Source of the DNA: JAFGUF01 sp040883315
GTDB lineage: Bacteria; Bacillota; Clostridia; Christensenellales; UMGS416
Direction: 5' to 3'
Assembly (NCBI GenBank): GCA_040883315.1
Contig: JBFLKU010000029.1
Coordinates: 49,477 to 113,476, forward strand
Length of the DNA: 64,000 nt
Every line of letters begins with the position of its first letter. Positions within the stretch are counted from its first letter, which is position 1. The notes below the pieces were generated by a model that worked only from the letters and a program-made list of their open reading frames with translations, was not told the origin of the DNA and made no database searches. Positions 16,737 to 26,290 of this stretch are shown piece by piece. The translations under genes were made by a program, and so were the position numbers.

Positions 16737-17579
16737 ATGAAAGATATAGTATTGTTCTATTTTTCGGGCAGCGGCAATTCTTTGGTGGCTGCGCAGGAGA
16801 TACAAAGGCGGTTTGCAAACGCAGTGCTTGTGCCTATTGCCTCGGCTATCAAAAGCGAGGAATATATACTCAAGACAAAAAAAGTCGGTTTTATATTCCC
16901 CTGCCATGGTTTCACCATTCCCATCCCCGTCAAAAGATTTCTGGAGAATCTCACATTCAAAAAGACTAAATATATTTTCGCCGTGGTCACTAGAGGCGGC
17001 ACAGTGTTTTCAGGATTTGAATTAATAGAGAAAATACTGAAAAAGAAAAACAAAAAGCTAAGCAGCTCTTTTGTGATAGACATGCCAAACAACGACCCGA
17101 AATTCAAGGATTTCCAAGTGCCTACATACAAAATGGTAGAAAAATATCACACCGCCATGCAAAAGAAAATAGACATTATTGAAGATAGTGTAAAGTGCAT
17201 GGAAACATATGCAGATGAAACAGATGGCATACGCCTATCCAAAAGTGCAGCAGTTAATAATTTTATGGAGAAGCTAGTCAGCCGCTCTGTGCACAGCATA
17301 GCACCCAAAACCAAAAAATATTTCTATGCCACGGCAGACTGCATAGGCTGCGGGCTGTGTGCCAAGATATGCCCATCCGGCAAAATATCGCTTAGTGACT
17401 TTATGCCTGCATGGAGCAAAAAAACAGACTGCTATATGTGCTATGCCTGCATGAATTTCTGCCCAATTGAGTGCATACAGATATACGATAAAATATATAT
17501 GAAATCACACACTCTGGAAAACGGCAGATATCATCATCCTCATGTCACTGCGCAGGATATGGTTCTTCGGGATAGGTAG
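16737..17579 (+). CDS. EFR1-type flavodoxin/ferredoxin fusion protein
   Basis: A 280-residue cytoplasmic electron-transfer protein. The N-terminal flavodoxin-like domain has the phosphate loop FSGSGNSLVAA (9-20). Two C-terminal [4Fe-4S] motifs are CIGCGLCAKICP and CYMCYACMNFCP, spaced as in 2[4Fe-4S] ferredoxins. This is the EFR1 family found widely in anaerobes; its redox partners are unknown. A second, diverged member lies at 50525-51424. GGGGG at 16727-16731 serves as ribosome binding site. Confidence 0.85.
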   Translation: MKDIVLFYFSGSGNSLVAAQEIQRRFANAVLVPIASAIKSEEYILKTKKVGFIFPCHGFTIPIPVKRFLENLTFKKTKYIFAVVTRGGTVFSGFELIEKILKKKNKKLSSSFVIDMPNNDPKFKDFQVPTYKMVEKYHTAMQKKIDIIEDSVKCMETYADETDGIRLSKSAAVNNFMEKLVSRSVHSIAPKTKKYFYATADCIGCGLCAKICPSGKISLSDFMPAWSKKTDCYMCYACMNFCPIECIQIYDKIYMKSHTLENGRYHHPHVTAQDMVLRDR

Positions 17580-17593
17580 TTTGTATTTATGCT

Positions 17594-17645
17594 GGGGCTC
17601 TGTCCCGTACCCTGCCCAAGGTACTAGTCCTTTGGAAATCCCTAT
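17594..17645. repeat. intergenic palindromic element, copy 2
   Basis: GGGGCTCTGTCCC followed by an imperfect palindrome around ACTAGT (CAAGGTACTAGTCCTTTGG) and AAATCCC. Compare the copies at 8911-8956 and 62082-62188. This copy lies between the EFR1 stop and the clostripain promoter. Confidence 0.5.
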
Positions 17646-17747
17646 GGTAGATAACACTATGCTTTTTTCTTTCTGTTTTTTACTATATCTTCATAAATAT
17701 TCTCTATTTCAATCTATGTAAATTTTACTTTACCATTTTTATTTTCA

Positions 17748-17776
17748 TTGTTACGCAAAATACCATATGATATAAT
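17748..17776 (+). promoter_or_regulatory. promoter of the clostripain-type protease gene
   Basis: TTGTTA (17748-17753), 17-bp spacer, TATAAT (17771-17776). AGGAG at 17798-17802 then precedes the ATG at 17810. Confidence 0.75.
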
Positions 17777-17809
17777 CTAGGTATTAATATCCATAATAGG
17801 AGATAAAAA

Positions 17810-20200
17810 ATGAAAAGAGATAATTCAACGGGAAGAAAGAAGAATGTAGCATCTGGCACTGCCAGTGTTCATAAAAGAGGCAGCGGGCTAGGAAGCAGCA
17901 AGCCTATGGGAAACAAAACGGGATACGCCGACAGAAAACCATCTAGTAATAGCTCCAGCTCAAATTCATCAGGAGGATACACCAGCAGCTCTTCAGGCGG
18001 CGGATACACACGAAGCGGCGGCTCATTCAGCCTGAAGCGGATAATCACATTTGCTATAATCGCAATCATCGCCTACTTTGTGCTGAAGTCCTGCATGGGC
18101 ATAGACCTGCTGGACAGTATCGAAGGCATGGATACAGGTGACAATTCACTATACGGCGACACATACACATCAAGCAATAGCAGCCAGTCAAACGACTATG
18201 TGCCATCCAATTCGTCACTGGACTACAGCGTGTCCAACGATGCACGTGATAAATACACCAAAATAGTGGGCGGCGGCAAGGACGAATTCACCATCATGGT
18301 GTATATGTGCGGCTCGGATTTGGAATCCCGAAGCGGCATGGCAACAGCCGACCTCAATGAAATGCTGCACTCGGATATATCCAAAAACATAAACCTAGTG
18401 GTGGAAACAGGCGGTGCTAGAACATGGAAAAACAGCACCATATCCAGCAGCACCAACCAAAGATATCAGGTTACAGCCGATGGGCTAAAAACTCTGGATG
18501 ACAATGTGGGCAAAAAGAACATGACAGACCCTGACACATTGAAAGACTTTATAGAATACTGCGAGAAAAATTTTGAAGCAGATAGATACGCACTAATATT
18601 GTGGGATCACGGCGGCGGAAGCAACCAAGGATACGGACACGACGAATTCTATGGATCAACCACAATGACACTGGATGAAATACACGAAGCGCTAGGCGAG
18701 GCCGGAGTGAAATTTGACTTTGTTGGTTTTGATGCATGCCTGATGGCAACATACGAAACAGCCATCATGATGAACAATCACGCAGACTACCTAATAGCAT
18801 CTGAAGAGACAGAGCCGGGCATCGGCTGGTACTATACAGACTGGCTGAATGACCTATCTGCAGACACATCTATGCCAACTGTTGAAATAGGAAAAAGCAT
18901 AATCGACAGCTTCATAGAAAAATGCTACCAAGCATCGCCATACGACAAAACCACGCTCTCACTAATCGATTTGGCAGAGCTTGCCGGCACAGCTCCGGAG
19001 GCGTTCAATGCATTTGCATCCTCCACAGGGGAGCTGATAAACAGCGACGAATACAAAATAGTAGCAGATGCAAGAGGAAACAGCAGAGAGTATGGTGCAC
19101 CTAACCAGCTAAACCAAATCGACCTGATCCATCTGGCACAAAACATAGGCACAGACGAGGCAGCAGAGCTGGTGGACGTGCTGGAAAACTGCATTAAATA
19201 CAATAGAACATCATCCACCATCAGCAACTCAAACGGGCTATCCATATACTTCCCATACACCACCCTTTCGTCTATGGGCAGTATGATAAACACATATGAA
19301 AAGATAGGCATGGACGCAGCCTACACAGACTGCATCCGCGGCTTTGCCAGCCTAGAGGTGGGCGGACAGGCCATATCTTCCGGTTCATCCAGCCCATTCG
19401 GCTCCTTGCTAGGCTCATTTATGGGCAGCAGCGGCGGCGGCAGCGACCTGGTGGGAGACCTGCTGACATCATTTTTGGGCTCAGGGGATTTATCAGACAT
19501 GCTGGGCGGCAGCGACACCAGCTGGGTGGATATGGACTCCATATTATCCAATAAAGATTTTTATCAGGATAATTATCTGGCGTCCGATGCACTGGAGCTA
19601 ACGGAAAAGGACGGCATATATGTGCTGTCTATGACTGATGATGAATGGGACTTAATTCAAAATGTACAGCTGAATGTTTTCTTCGACGACGGCGAAGGCT
19701 ACATAGACCTTGGCATGGACAATGTGCATACATTTGATGATGACGGCGACCTTATAATAGACTTCGACGGCACATGGCTGACACTGGATGGACATGTGGT
19801 AGCATACTACTTTATAGATGAAAAATACGAAGGTGACGATTATCTGATTACCGGCAGAGTGCCTGCCATGCTCAACGGAGAACTGGTGGATATCATTCTG
19901 GTATTCGACAGCAAAAAAGACAGCGGCGAAGTGCTGGGAGCAAGGCTGGTATACAGCGACGGCTCCATAGCCAAGGGCGTGATACCAATAGAGGACGGCG
20001 ACGTAATTGATTTCATCTGCGACTACTACACATATGACGAGGAATTCAACGACAGCTATCTGCTGGGCGACCAAATGATAGTTTCCGGCGAAATCCAAGT
20101 GCGTGACATGGAGATAGAGCAATCCTCATATCTGGTGACATACATGCTGACAGATATCTACAACAACAGCTACTGGACACCAAGCGTGGCATCGGAATAA
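17810..20200 (+). CDS. clostripain-family (C11) cysteine peptidase, membrane anchored
   Basis: A 796-residue protein. The first 80 residues are Ser/Gly/Lys-rich low complexity, then comes one membrane helix (IITFAIIAIIAYFVLKSCM, about 85-103). The C11 peptidase domain starts at DEFTIMVYMCGSDLE (about 160), with the catalytic His267 in LILWDHGGG and Cys310 in GFDACLMATYE. Clostripains cleave after Arg or Lys and self-activate; PmC11 is the structural model. The N-terminus is the cytoplasmic side, so the protease domain should face outward. A Gly/Ser linker (about 520-560) separates it from a C-terminal acidic beta-rich domain of unknown role. It has its own promoter. Confidence 0.88.
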   Translation: MKRDNSTGRKKNVASGTASVHKRGSGLGSSKPMGNKTGYADRKPSSNSSSSNSSGGYTSSSSGGGYTRSGGSFSLKRIITFAIIAIIAYFVLKSCMGIDLLDSIEGMDTGDNSLYGDTYTSSNSSQSNDYVPSNSSLDYSVSNDARDKYTKIVGGGKDEFTIMVYMCGSDLESRSGMATADLNEMLHSDISKNINLVVETGGARTWKNSTISSSTNQRYQVTADGLKTLDDNVGKKNMTDPDTLKDFIEYCEKNFEADRYALILWDHGGGSNQGYGHDEFYGSTTMTLDEIHEALGEAGVKFDFVGFDACLMATYETAIMMNNHADYLIASEETEPGIGWYYTDWLNDLSADTSMPTVEIGKSIIDSFIEKCYQASPYDKTTLSLIDLAELAGTAPEAFNAFASSTGELINSDEYKIVADARGNSREYGAPNQLNQIDLIHLAQNIGTDEAAELVDVLENCIKYNRTSSTISNSNGLSIYFPYTTLSSMGSMINTYEKIGMDAAYTDCIRGFASLEVGGQAISSGSSSPFGSLLGSFMGSSGGGSDLVGDLLTSFLGSGDLSDMLGGSDTSWVDMDSILSNKDFYQDNYLASDALELTEKDGIYVLSMTDDEWDLIQNVQLNVFFDDGEGYIDLGMDNVHTFDDDGDLIIDFDGTWLTLDGHVVAYYFIDEKYEGDDYLITGRVPAMLNGELVDIILVFDSKKDSGEVLGARLVYSDGSIAKGVIPIEDGDVIDFICDYYTYDEEFNDSYLLGDQMIVSGEIQVRDMEIEQSSYLVTYMLTDIYNNSYWTPSVASE

Positions 20201-20287
20201 GCATCAAGCACGTATTGATATGACGGCATATTATATATGCGTAAACACTTCATAATAATATGTGTCCGAGACTTAAATTAATAATAG

Positions 20288-20336
20288 CAACAGATTACCT
20301 GCAATATACAGATGCAAAAGTAATCTGTTGTTTTCT
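20288..20336 (+). terminator. terminator of the clostripain-type gene
   Basis: CAACAGATTAC and GTAATCTGTTG form a perfect 11-bp stem around a long loop, followed by TTTTC. Confidence 0.65.
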
Positions 20337-20364
20337 AAAATTTTACTTATAAAGGGGAAAGAAT

Positions 20365-20802
20365 ATGACAATGACAAGATGTGAGCAAGCAGTACATTGC
20401 TTTTCTCAAAATTTCAACTGTGCTCAGGCTGTGCTGGGGGTATACTGCCAGGAGCTGGGGCTGGACAAAGAGACCGCATTGAAGCTGACATCAGGCTTTG
20501 GCGGCGGAATGCGCTGCGGCGAAGTATGCGGAGCTGTATCCGGTGCAGTGATGGCTATTGGGCTGAAATATGGATTTGGAACAGACAAAGACCCGGATAA
20601 AAAAGCAAAGACAAACGAGATGGTGATGAAATTCCACAAGCTATTTTCAGAAGAAAACGGCACTATTATCTGCAAGGATATCCTGACATATGACATAACA
20701 AAAAAAGAGGATATGGAGATCATACTAAAGGAAGACCTTTTCAACACTATTTGCCCGGATATGGTAGCAAGTGCTGTGGAGATACTGGAGGATATGCTGT
20801 AG
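20365..20802 (+). CDS. C_GCAxxG_C_C family redox protein
   Basis: A 145-residue cysteine-rich protein of the C_GCAxxG_C_C family. FNCAQAVLG near the N-terminus, GFGGGMRCGEVCGAVSGA in the middle and a late Cys (TICPD) match the family pattern. Members are thought to bind metal or act in redox reactions, but no activity is established. The ribosome binding site is AAAGGGG. It is a single gene, with the M50-like gene 50 bp downstream on the same strand. Confidence 0.85.
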   Translation: MTMTRCEQAVHCFSQNFNCAQAVLGVYCQELGLDKETALKLTSGFGGGMRCGEVCGAVSGAVMAIGLKYGFGTDKDPDKKAKTNEMVMKFHKLFSEENGTIICKDILTYDITKKEDMEIILKEDLFNTICPDMVASAVEILEDML

Positions 20803-20852
20803 GATGATTATTAATAAATTCTTCAAATCACTTAGAAGCCAGAGGAAAATGA

Positions 20853-21941
20853 ATGCGTAATACTAATAAAAAGAAAGGCTGCTATACAATATTCTATTTT
20901 CTCATAATAGTCATTATAATTTTATTAACTTTTATGTCTGGCGAATCATTTATTGTTCTTTTTGTGCTAATAGTAAAAAGTATATTATCGGTTATATTAT
21001 CTTATTTCATAGGAACAGCATTGCACGAACTAGGGCATTTAGTTTTTGGACTGATTGCAGGATACAAATTTGTTTCTTTTAAAATACTGTTTTTTAATTT
21101 TTATGATGAAAACAGTCGCATAAAATTCAGAGTTGAAGGATTTAGAAAATTTGCTGGCTATTGCTCTATGTTTCCCAAATATAAGCCTATTTATATATAC
21201 TGGCTGTCGGTTTTTGGAGGTGCACTATTCAATCTTATTTCTGCAATAATATTTTTTATTATATGGCGCAATTCTGGTTTTAACAGCATTCTGTTCTCTA
21301 GCTTAGCCATTATCTCATTTCTGCTTTTCGCTTTTAATCTTTTACCGATAAAGAAAACTAATGAAGTATACTATGATGGCTGGATACTATGGACATTGTT
21401 ATTTAATAGAAAAAGCAAAGAAGAATTTCTGGAACAAGTAAAATATGCAGACATGGTGAACAAAAATTTAAGACCAAGAGATTACGAACTCCAGCTAGAC
21501 AAAACTAAACCCTTTAATTCATCATATATATCTGCCTTATATAGAAAATCACTAGACTTAGGCGATATAGAAACTATGCAATACTGCAGCAGCCAAATAG
21601 AAGAGAATTTTGACACATCTAGTGAAGTGTCACATGTAGTTTATTGCTATATCATCTGCTACACGGCATGCATTACAGGCAATATAGACAAGGCTAATGA
21701 TTACTATAATAAAGTAAAAAATCGAATAGAAAATGACAATGATTGCAACGGTCTGCGGGTGAGAGCATACTATCAATACTATTCCAATAAAGAATATGAA
21801 TACGCATATGAATTGTGCAAACAGGGAATTCTAGTTGTTGATAAATATGTACACCCTGGCATAGCAATGATGGAGAAGGATTTGCTTTTATCATTGAAGA
21901 AGAAAATAGAATTAGAAAAAAGCGAATATATAAATTTATAG
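20853..21941 (+). CDS. membrane metalloprotease-like protein with HELGH motif (M50-like)
   Basis: A 362-residue protein. Two N-terminal helices lead to HELGH (58-62) inside a hydrophobic segment (FIGTALHELGHLVFGLIAGY), followed by further helices to about residue 165. This is the arrangement of M50/site-2-protease-like intramembrane peptidases. The third metal ligand, usually an NPDG-like motif, is not obvious; NLLPIKKTNEVYYDGW (about 165) is the nearest match. The C-terminal 170 residues look like helical TPR-type repeats. It is AT-richer than its neighbours. The substrate is unknown. Confidence 0.7.
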   Translation: MRNTNKKKGCYTIFYFLIIVIIILLTFMSGESFIVLFVLIVKSILSVILSYFIGTALHELGHLVFGLIAGYKFVSFKILFFNFYDENSRIKFRVEGFRKFAGYCSMFPKYKPIYIYWLSVFGGALFNLISAIIFFIIWRNSGFNSILFSSLAIISFLLFAFNLLPIKKTNEVYYDGWILWTLLFNRKSKEEFLEQVKYADMVNKNLRPRDYELQLDKTKPFNSSYISALYRKSLDLGDIETMQYCSSQIEENFDTSSEVSHVVYCYIICYTACITGNIDKANDYYNKVKNRIENDNDCNGLRVRAYYQYYSNKEYEYAYELCKQGILVVDKYVHPGIAMMEKDLLLSLKKKIELEKSEYINL

Positions 21942-21948
21942 ATTATCT

Positions 21949-21974
21949 AAGGCACTTCATAAGGTGCCTTTATT
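21949..21974 (+). terminator. terminator of the M50-like gene
   Basis: AAGGCAC-TTCATAA-GGTGCCTT followed by TATTT, 8 bases after the stop. Confidence 0.8.
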
Positions 21975-22055
21975 TGTGCGATTTTTATAGTATACACTTT
22001 TATTTAATGACCATATAAAATATTTAATGTATAATCAATATATAACGAATAAGAA

Positions 22056-22943
22056 ATGGATAGTGATATGCCAAGCAAAATAGCAATACTTATAGACAAA
22101 ATAACAGACAAAGTAGACCCACGCATAGTGACAAAGATTAAAATGCAAAGCCCAGCAAGGAGCGGCAAGAACATAGAGCCGCCGAAAAGACTGGGCAAAA
22201 AATACGATGCACAGGTATATGAAGTGCAGGGCAGAAAATGCGTGAACATGAAATCCGCTGATGATGCCAAGCATCACATAATGTATTTCCACGGCGGAGC
22301 ATATGCATCCGAGCCCAGCACAATGCACTGGCTGGCACTGGGGTGGATAATGGGCAAAATCCCCATTGAGGTGACTTTTGTAAACTATCCACTTTCCCCG
22401 GAATACACATGCGACCAGACAATAGACATGGCAGCGGAGGCATACAGTAGAGCGTTTTCAGAAGCCAATCAGGAGATAATACTGATGGGCGACTCTGCAG
22501 GCGGCGGGCTGGCATTGGCACTGGCACAGTATATAAATGCAAATGGTATCTCACCAAAGCCCAGCAAGCTTATTCTGCTGTCGCCTTGGCTGGATGTATC
22601 CATGGATGAGGATATTCCCGAGGAACTGCTAGAAGAAGATAAATTTCTCGATTTCTCCTCCCTGAAAATGGCAGGCGAAAGATACGCCGGCAGCGTGGGC
22701 ACAAAGGACTATAGATGCTCACCCATATACGGCGACCTTACAGAAATAGCAGATATAGCACTATTTTCCGGCACCCACGATTTGCTTAATCTGCAGGCTA
22801 GAAAGCTGGCGGAGAAAATAGGCAGCGACACAAAAAAACTGCAATTTTATGAATACGAAGAAATGCCCCACGTATGGATGCTGATACCCATGCCAGAGGC
22901 AGAGGACGCCATGAATAAGGTGATTGAATTTATAGAAAAGTGA
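22056..22943 (+). CDS. alpha/beta hydrolase of the HSL (hormone-sensitive lipase) family
   Basis: Soluble esterase/lipase-like enzyme of 295 residues. The oxyanion motif HGGAY (about 74-78) and nucleophile elbow GDSAGGG (about 147-153) are typical of the HSL/family IV esterases. The acid Asp and His are probably in SGTHDLL and MPHVW near the C-terminus. No signal peptide. It begins a run of three co-directional genes with a second hydrolase and an SDR, spaced 33 and 9 bp apart. An alternative start is the ATG at 22068. Confidence 0.85.
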   Translation: MDSDMPSKIAILIDKITDKVDPRIVTKIKMQSPARSGKNIEPPKRLGKKYDAQVYEVQGRKCVNMKSADDAKHHIMYFHGGAYASEPSTMHWLALGWIMGKIPIEVTFVNYPLSPEYTCDQTIDMAAEAYSRAFSEANQEIILMGDSAGGGLALALAQYINANGISPKPSKLILLSPWLDVSMDEDIPEELLEEDKFLDFSSLKMAGERYAGSVGTKDYRCSPIYGDLTEIADIALFSGTHDLLNLQARKLAEKIGSDTKKLQFYEYEEMPHVWMLIPMPEAEDAMNKVIEFIEK

Positions 22944-22976
22944 TTATAATCCCTTTGCATGGCAAAGGAGGGAAAA

Positions 22977-23696
22977 ATGAAAAAGCAAAGAAAAATATTT
23001 AAAAAAATATCTATAGCAGCCGCCTTATTAATCGTTATTATTTTGGCTGTATTCTACATATACACACTGGACTACTACAGAGCAGATGCAGACGTAGCGG
23101 AGAAGTATTCATCCAGCGAATACATGCTGGACGACACAAAAGACATGTATGTATTTAGCCCCAGTGAAGGCACAGACAAAAACATAGGGCTGATATTCTA
23201 TCCCGGAGGCAAGGTGGAGGCACTGGCATATGCGCCGCTGCTGGATGCTATATCCCAGCAGGGCATAACATGCGTGATGGTGAAGATGCCCTTTAATCTT
23301 GCCGTTTTCGACATAAAGGCAGCTGAGAGAGTATATGATAAATTCCCGCAAATCAGCTCTTGGTATCTAGCCGGTCATTCGCTGGGCGGTGCAATGGCTA
23401 GCAGCTATGTGGAGGAAGGCTACGCAAAGCTGGACGGGCTGATACTGATGGGAGCATACCCTATAAACGATGCAGACATTGATACACTGGCTATATACGG
23501 CAGTGAAGACGTGAATCTAGACCTCGAAAAGCTCTCTTATACGGAAAATAAACATGAAATAGCCGGCGGCAATCACGCCTATTTCGGCAACTATGGCGAG
23601 CAAAAAGGCGACGGCAACGCATCTATCAGCAGGCAAAGCCAGCAGGAGCAGGCTGTGGATTTGATAACAGACTTCATCGCCAACACACAGGAATAA
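22977..23696 (+). CDS. membrane-anchored alpha/beta hydrolase
   Basis: About 239 residues. One N-terminal helix (KISIAAALLIVIILAVFYIYT) is followed by an extracytoplasmic alpha/beta hydrolase domain (Abhydrolase_5-like) with GLIFYPGGKVEA as oxyanion region, nucleophile elbow AGHSLGGAMA and a late GGNHAYFG carrying the catalytic His. A frame also opens at 22959, but AAAGGAGG at 22964-22972 points to the ATG at 22977. The substrate is unknown. Confidence 0.8.
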   Translation: MKKQRKIFKKISIAAALLIVIILAVFYIYTLDYYRADADVAEKYSSSEYMLDDTKDMYVFSPSEGTDKNIGLIFYPGGKVEALAYAPLLDAISQQGITCVMVKMPFNLAVFDIKAAERVYDKFPQISSWYLAGHSLGGAMASSYVEEGYAKLDGLILMGAYPINDADIDTLAIYGSEDVNLDLEKLSYTENKHEIAGGNHAYFGNYGEQKGDGNASISRQSQQEQAVDLITDFIANTQE

Positions 23697-23705
23697 GGTG
23701 GCAAA

Positions 23706-24491
23706 ATGGATAACAAAGTAATAGTAATAACCGGGAGCTCCAAGGGCATAGGGCACGGATTGGCAGAATGCTTTTTGAAGGCTGGGCACAGCGTAGTAAT
23801 CACAGGAACTAGCCAAAAGTCCGTAGACGAAGCAGCAGCAAGTTTTGAAAAATACAGCGGAAAATTTATCGCCACAGTCTGCGACGTGACCAGCAAAGAG
23901 AGCGTAGAGGCACTGGTAAACACAGCGGACAAAGCCTATGGACGTATAGATATATGGATAAACAACGCAGGAATAACTCACTCATCCAAGTCCATTATGG
24001 AGCTGGAAGATGACGAGATAAAAAAAGTGGTGGATGTCAATTTATTGGGCATGATAAACGGAAGCCGTGCGGCTGGGAAATATATGCTGGCAAAAAAGAG
24101 CGGTTCAATATACAACATGGAAGGCCTGGGCAGCGACGGAAGAATAGCCAACGGCTCAGCATACTACGGCACTACTAAAAGAGCACTGAGATACTTCACC
24201 CGATGCCTAGCAAAGGAGATGGAAGGCACAGGCGTGATAGTGGGCAGGCTGTCCCCGGGCATGGCGCTGACACAGCTTCTGCTAAAAGATGTGGAGAATT
24301 CACCCAACAAAGAATCTACACTGAAGATATTTAAAATATTGGCTGATAAAGTGGAAGTGGTGACGGAATATCTGAGCAAAGAGGTGCTGAAAAACCAAAA
24401 GAATGGTGCATACATAGCTTGGCTTACTACGCCCAAGATTATGTATAGATTTATGTCAGCTCCTTTTACAAAGAGAGACCCATTTAAATAG
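23706..24491 (+). CDS. short-chain dehydrogenase/reductase
   Basis: Classical SDR of 261 residues. The NAD(P)-binding motif is TGSSKGIG (10-17), NNAG is at about 88-91, and the catalytic Tyr-Lys is in YYGTTKRAL (about 158). The Ser usually preceding them is replaced in context by NMEGLGSDGR, so the active-site Ser is not obvious and activity could differ from standard SDRs. It is the last gene of the hydrolase run and is followed by a bidirectional terminator. Confidence 0.85.
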   Translation: MDNKVIVITGSSKGIGHGLAECFLKAGHSVVITGTSQKSVDEAAASFEKYSGKFIATVCDVTSKESVEALVNTADKAYGRIDIWINNAGITHSSKSIMELEDDEIKKVVDVNLLGMINGSRAAGKYMLAKKSGSIYNMEGLGSDGRIANGSAYYGTTKRALRYFTRCLAKEMEGTGVIVGRLSPGMALTQLLLKDVENSPNKESTLKIFKILADKVEVVTEYLSKEVLKNQKNGAYIAWLTTPKIMYRFMSAPFTKRDPFK

Positions 24492-24499
24492 AGATTTCA

Positions 24500-24529
24500 T
24501 TGGTTTGTATCTATACAAACCAATTTTTT
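24500..24529. terminator. bidirectional terminator between the SDR gene and corA
   Basis: TTGGTTTGTAT and ATACAAACCAA pair perfectly, with T runs on the plus strand. The stop codon of corA (24511) lies inside the hairpin. Confidence 0.85.
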
Positions 24530-25572
24530 CGCTTGAAAAAGACAAACAGCGTAACGAATATCACCACAGACACTACCCAAAATGCCAGATAGCCCCAGCG
24601 GATATTCAGCTCCGGCATATAGCGGAAATTCATGCCGTAGACACTGGATAGGAAAGTAAGCGGAATGAAGATGACCGAGATTATGGTAAGGGTGGTCATT
24701 ATTTTGTTCATTTTATTGCTGATATTGGAAAGAAAGATTTCATACAGTGCCATGGTCAGGTCTCTGTAGGTGGATATAGAGTCCATTATCTGCTTGATAT
24801 TGTCCTTCACATCGTTCAAATAGTTCTTTTCTTCTTTGCTGAAAATTGCTTCCTCAATAATCAGCCCTTCTATTATATCTCTGATTGGCCAGATGGTGTT
24901 TTTCAGCTCCATCAAGTTTCGCCGCAGGGAGTATATCCTTTTGGACTGCTCCTGCATTGTATCATTTATTATGTCGTCTTCCAGCACTTCTATATTTTTA
25001 TCTATCTCATCTATGGTAAAAAAGTATTGGTCTACTATGGCGTCTATCAGGCAATACAGCAGGTATGACGCACTGCTTTTGCGTATTCTGCCCTTGCTGT
25101 CTTCTATTCTATTGCGCACAAAGCCAAACATATCACCTTCAATTTCCTGAAAGGTAATTATCATATTGCCCTTTAGCAGGATGGATATCTGCTCGATACG
25201 AAAAAGCCTATCTGTTGAGCCTATTAATATGGTATTTAGAAGCACAAACAAATAGTCATTGTAATTGTCAAATTTCGGTCTGCTTCCAATGGTAACGATA
25301 TCTTCCAAAATCAAAAAATCCAAATCAAGAATTTGACCTATTTTCTCTATTGTCTCCGTGTCATTTACGCCCACTATGTTTATCCAGTTTACTTTATGTG
25401 CTTCTATATTATGTATGTCTTCAACAGCTATATCCGAGCGGGTGAAATGATGCTCGTCATAGGTTATCAGCTCTATTCTGGAGCGTTCGCTCTTTTTGGT
25501 GCCTGTGTACACCACAGAGCCGGGCTGCGTATTGGCCTTTATTAGCTTTGATTTTAAGTTTATTGATTTCAT
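24511..25572 (-). CDS. corA: CorA-like Mg2+/divalent cation channel
   Basis: A 353-residue CorA family protein. A long cytoplasmic N-terminal domain leads to two C-terminal helices. The selectivity loop YGMNF lies at the end of the first helix (ISVIFIPLTFLSSVYGMNF) and the second helix ends in basic residues. It works as a homopentamer in the membrane. It is the last gene of a run read from 27341 that includes an MFS protein and three small membrane proteins. Confidence 0.92.
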   Translation of the reverse strand: MKSINLKSKLIKANTQPGSVVYTGTKKSERSRIELITYDEHHFTRSDIAVEDIHNIEAHKVNWINIVGVNDTETIEKIGQILDLDFLILEDIVTIGSRPKFDNYNDYLFVLLNTILIGSTDRLFRIEQISILLKGNMIITFQEIEGDMFGFVRNRIEDSKGRIRKSSASYLLYCLIDAIVDQYFFTIDEIDKNIEVLEDDIINDTMQEQSKRIYSLRRNLMELKNTIWPIRDIIEGLIIEEAIFSKEEKNYLNDVKDNIKQIMDSISTYRDLTMALYEIFLSNISNKMNKIMTTLTIISVIFIPLTFLSSVYGMNFRYMPELNIRWGYLAFWVVSVVIFVTLFVFFKRKNWFV

Positions 25573-25584
25573 TTTACTTCCCTT

Positions 25585-25941
25585 CTAGAAGATCAGCAGT
25601 CCTGAAAGATACGATCCAATGTTCAGTGCCAGCGACACCAGCAGTGCCTCCCATATCTTTTTGTCACTTAGCTTTGAAAAAATCAGCCCTTCAGATATCA
25701 CCACCGCTACTTCCAGCGAATACAGCAGCAGATAATATCCCGACATTCCGACATAGCTGAAGTATATCAGCATAATAAAATTCAAAAGCGGATTAGTCAA
25801 AATATTCAAAAGCAGCACATAGTACATATATCTAGTATTGCGGTATATCGCAAAAACCAGCGTGCACTCCACAGCTATTGTAAGCAGCAGCGGCGGCAGA
25901 AGATATTTTACTATGGTAAATAGGCTATGGAGTATCTCCAT
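25585..25941 (-). CDS. small integral membrane protein, unknown
   Basis: A protein of 118 residues with about four hydrophobic helices and no recognisable family motif. An ATG at 25941 overlaps the stop of the preceding 51-residue gene in TGATG, so translation is coupled. An extra in-frame GTG at 25944 is less likely. It is followed by corA after 12 bp. Confidence 0.6.
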   Translation of the reverse strand: MEILHSLFTIVKYLLPPLLLTIAVECTLVFAIYRNTRYMYYVLLLNILTNPLLNFIMLIYFSYVGMSGYYLLLYSLEVAVVISEGLIFSKLSDKKIWEALLVSLALNIGSYLSGLLIF

Positions 25942-26096
25942 CACTTTTTAGGCTTCACTATAGCACGGATTATGAAGAAAACAGCCACGCACACCAGCAC
26001 GCCTACCACAACATATGCGGCTATCCACGGCATCGATTTGGCTATTTCTATTCCCTCAATTCCTGGCTCTGGTACTATATCAAAAAAATTCAGCAT
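25941..26096 (-). CDS. 51-residue single-span membrane protein
   Basis: A short frame beginning MLNFFDIVPEPG with one helix (WIAAYVVVGVLVCVAVFFII) and a basic C-terminus (RAIVKPKK). It starts 2 bp after the preceding small gene and overlaps the next by one base, which argues that it is real. The polypeptide begins MLN like its upstream neighbour, hinting at a common origin. The function is unknown. Confidence 0.6.
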   Translation of the reverse strand: MLNFFDIVPEPGIEGIEIAKSMPWIAAYVVVGVLVCVAVFFIIRAIVKPKK

Positions 26097-26098
26097 AA

Positions 26099-26290
26099 TT
26101 ATTGCTCCTGTTTATCATTTTGGTCATTTTGTAGTTTTTGTTTTTCCTCTTGCTTTTTTACCTTTTTTATCAGAGATACTGCCAATACTATCAATCCTAC
26201 TATTAATCCAAGTATTATCAATGCTACCAAAAACACTGCAATTATTATAGGTCCACCTGCTGCATCTGCAGCCATTAGTATATTAAGCAT
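26099..26290 (-). CDS. 63-residue single-span membrane protein
   Basis: It begins MLNILMAADAAGGP, has one long helix (about 14-42) and ends in a highly charged KKVKKQEEKQKLQNDQND tail. The start overlaps the end of the MFS gene by 8 bp. The overlap on one side and a 2-bp gap on the other mark it as part of a coupled operon. The function is unknown. Confidence 0.6.
   Translation of the reverse strand: MLNILMAADAAGGPIIIAVFLVALIILGLIVGLIVLAVSLIKKVKKQEEKQKLQNDQNDKQEQ

Noticed and set aside
16737..17579. Nitroreductase or hydrogenase subunit
   Set aside because: The flavodoxin loop followed by two ferredoxin motifs fits EFR1-type proteins; no hydrogenase H-cluster motif is present.
22138..22557. 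Minus-strand 139-residue frame opposite the HSL-type hydrolase
   Set aside because: Shadow of a well-supported gene with HGGAY and GDSAGG motifs.
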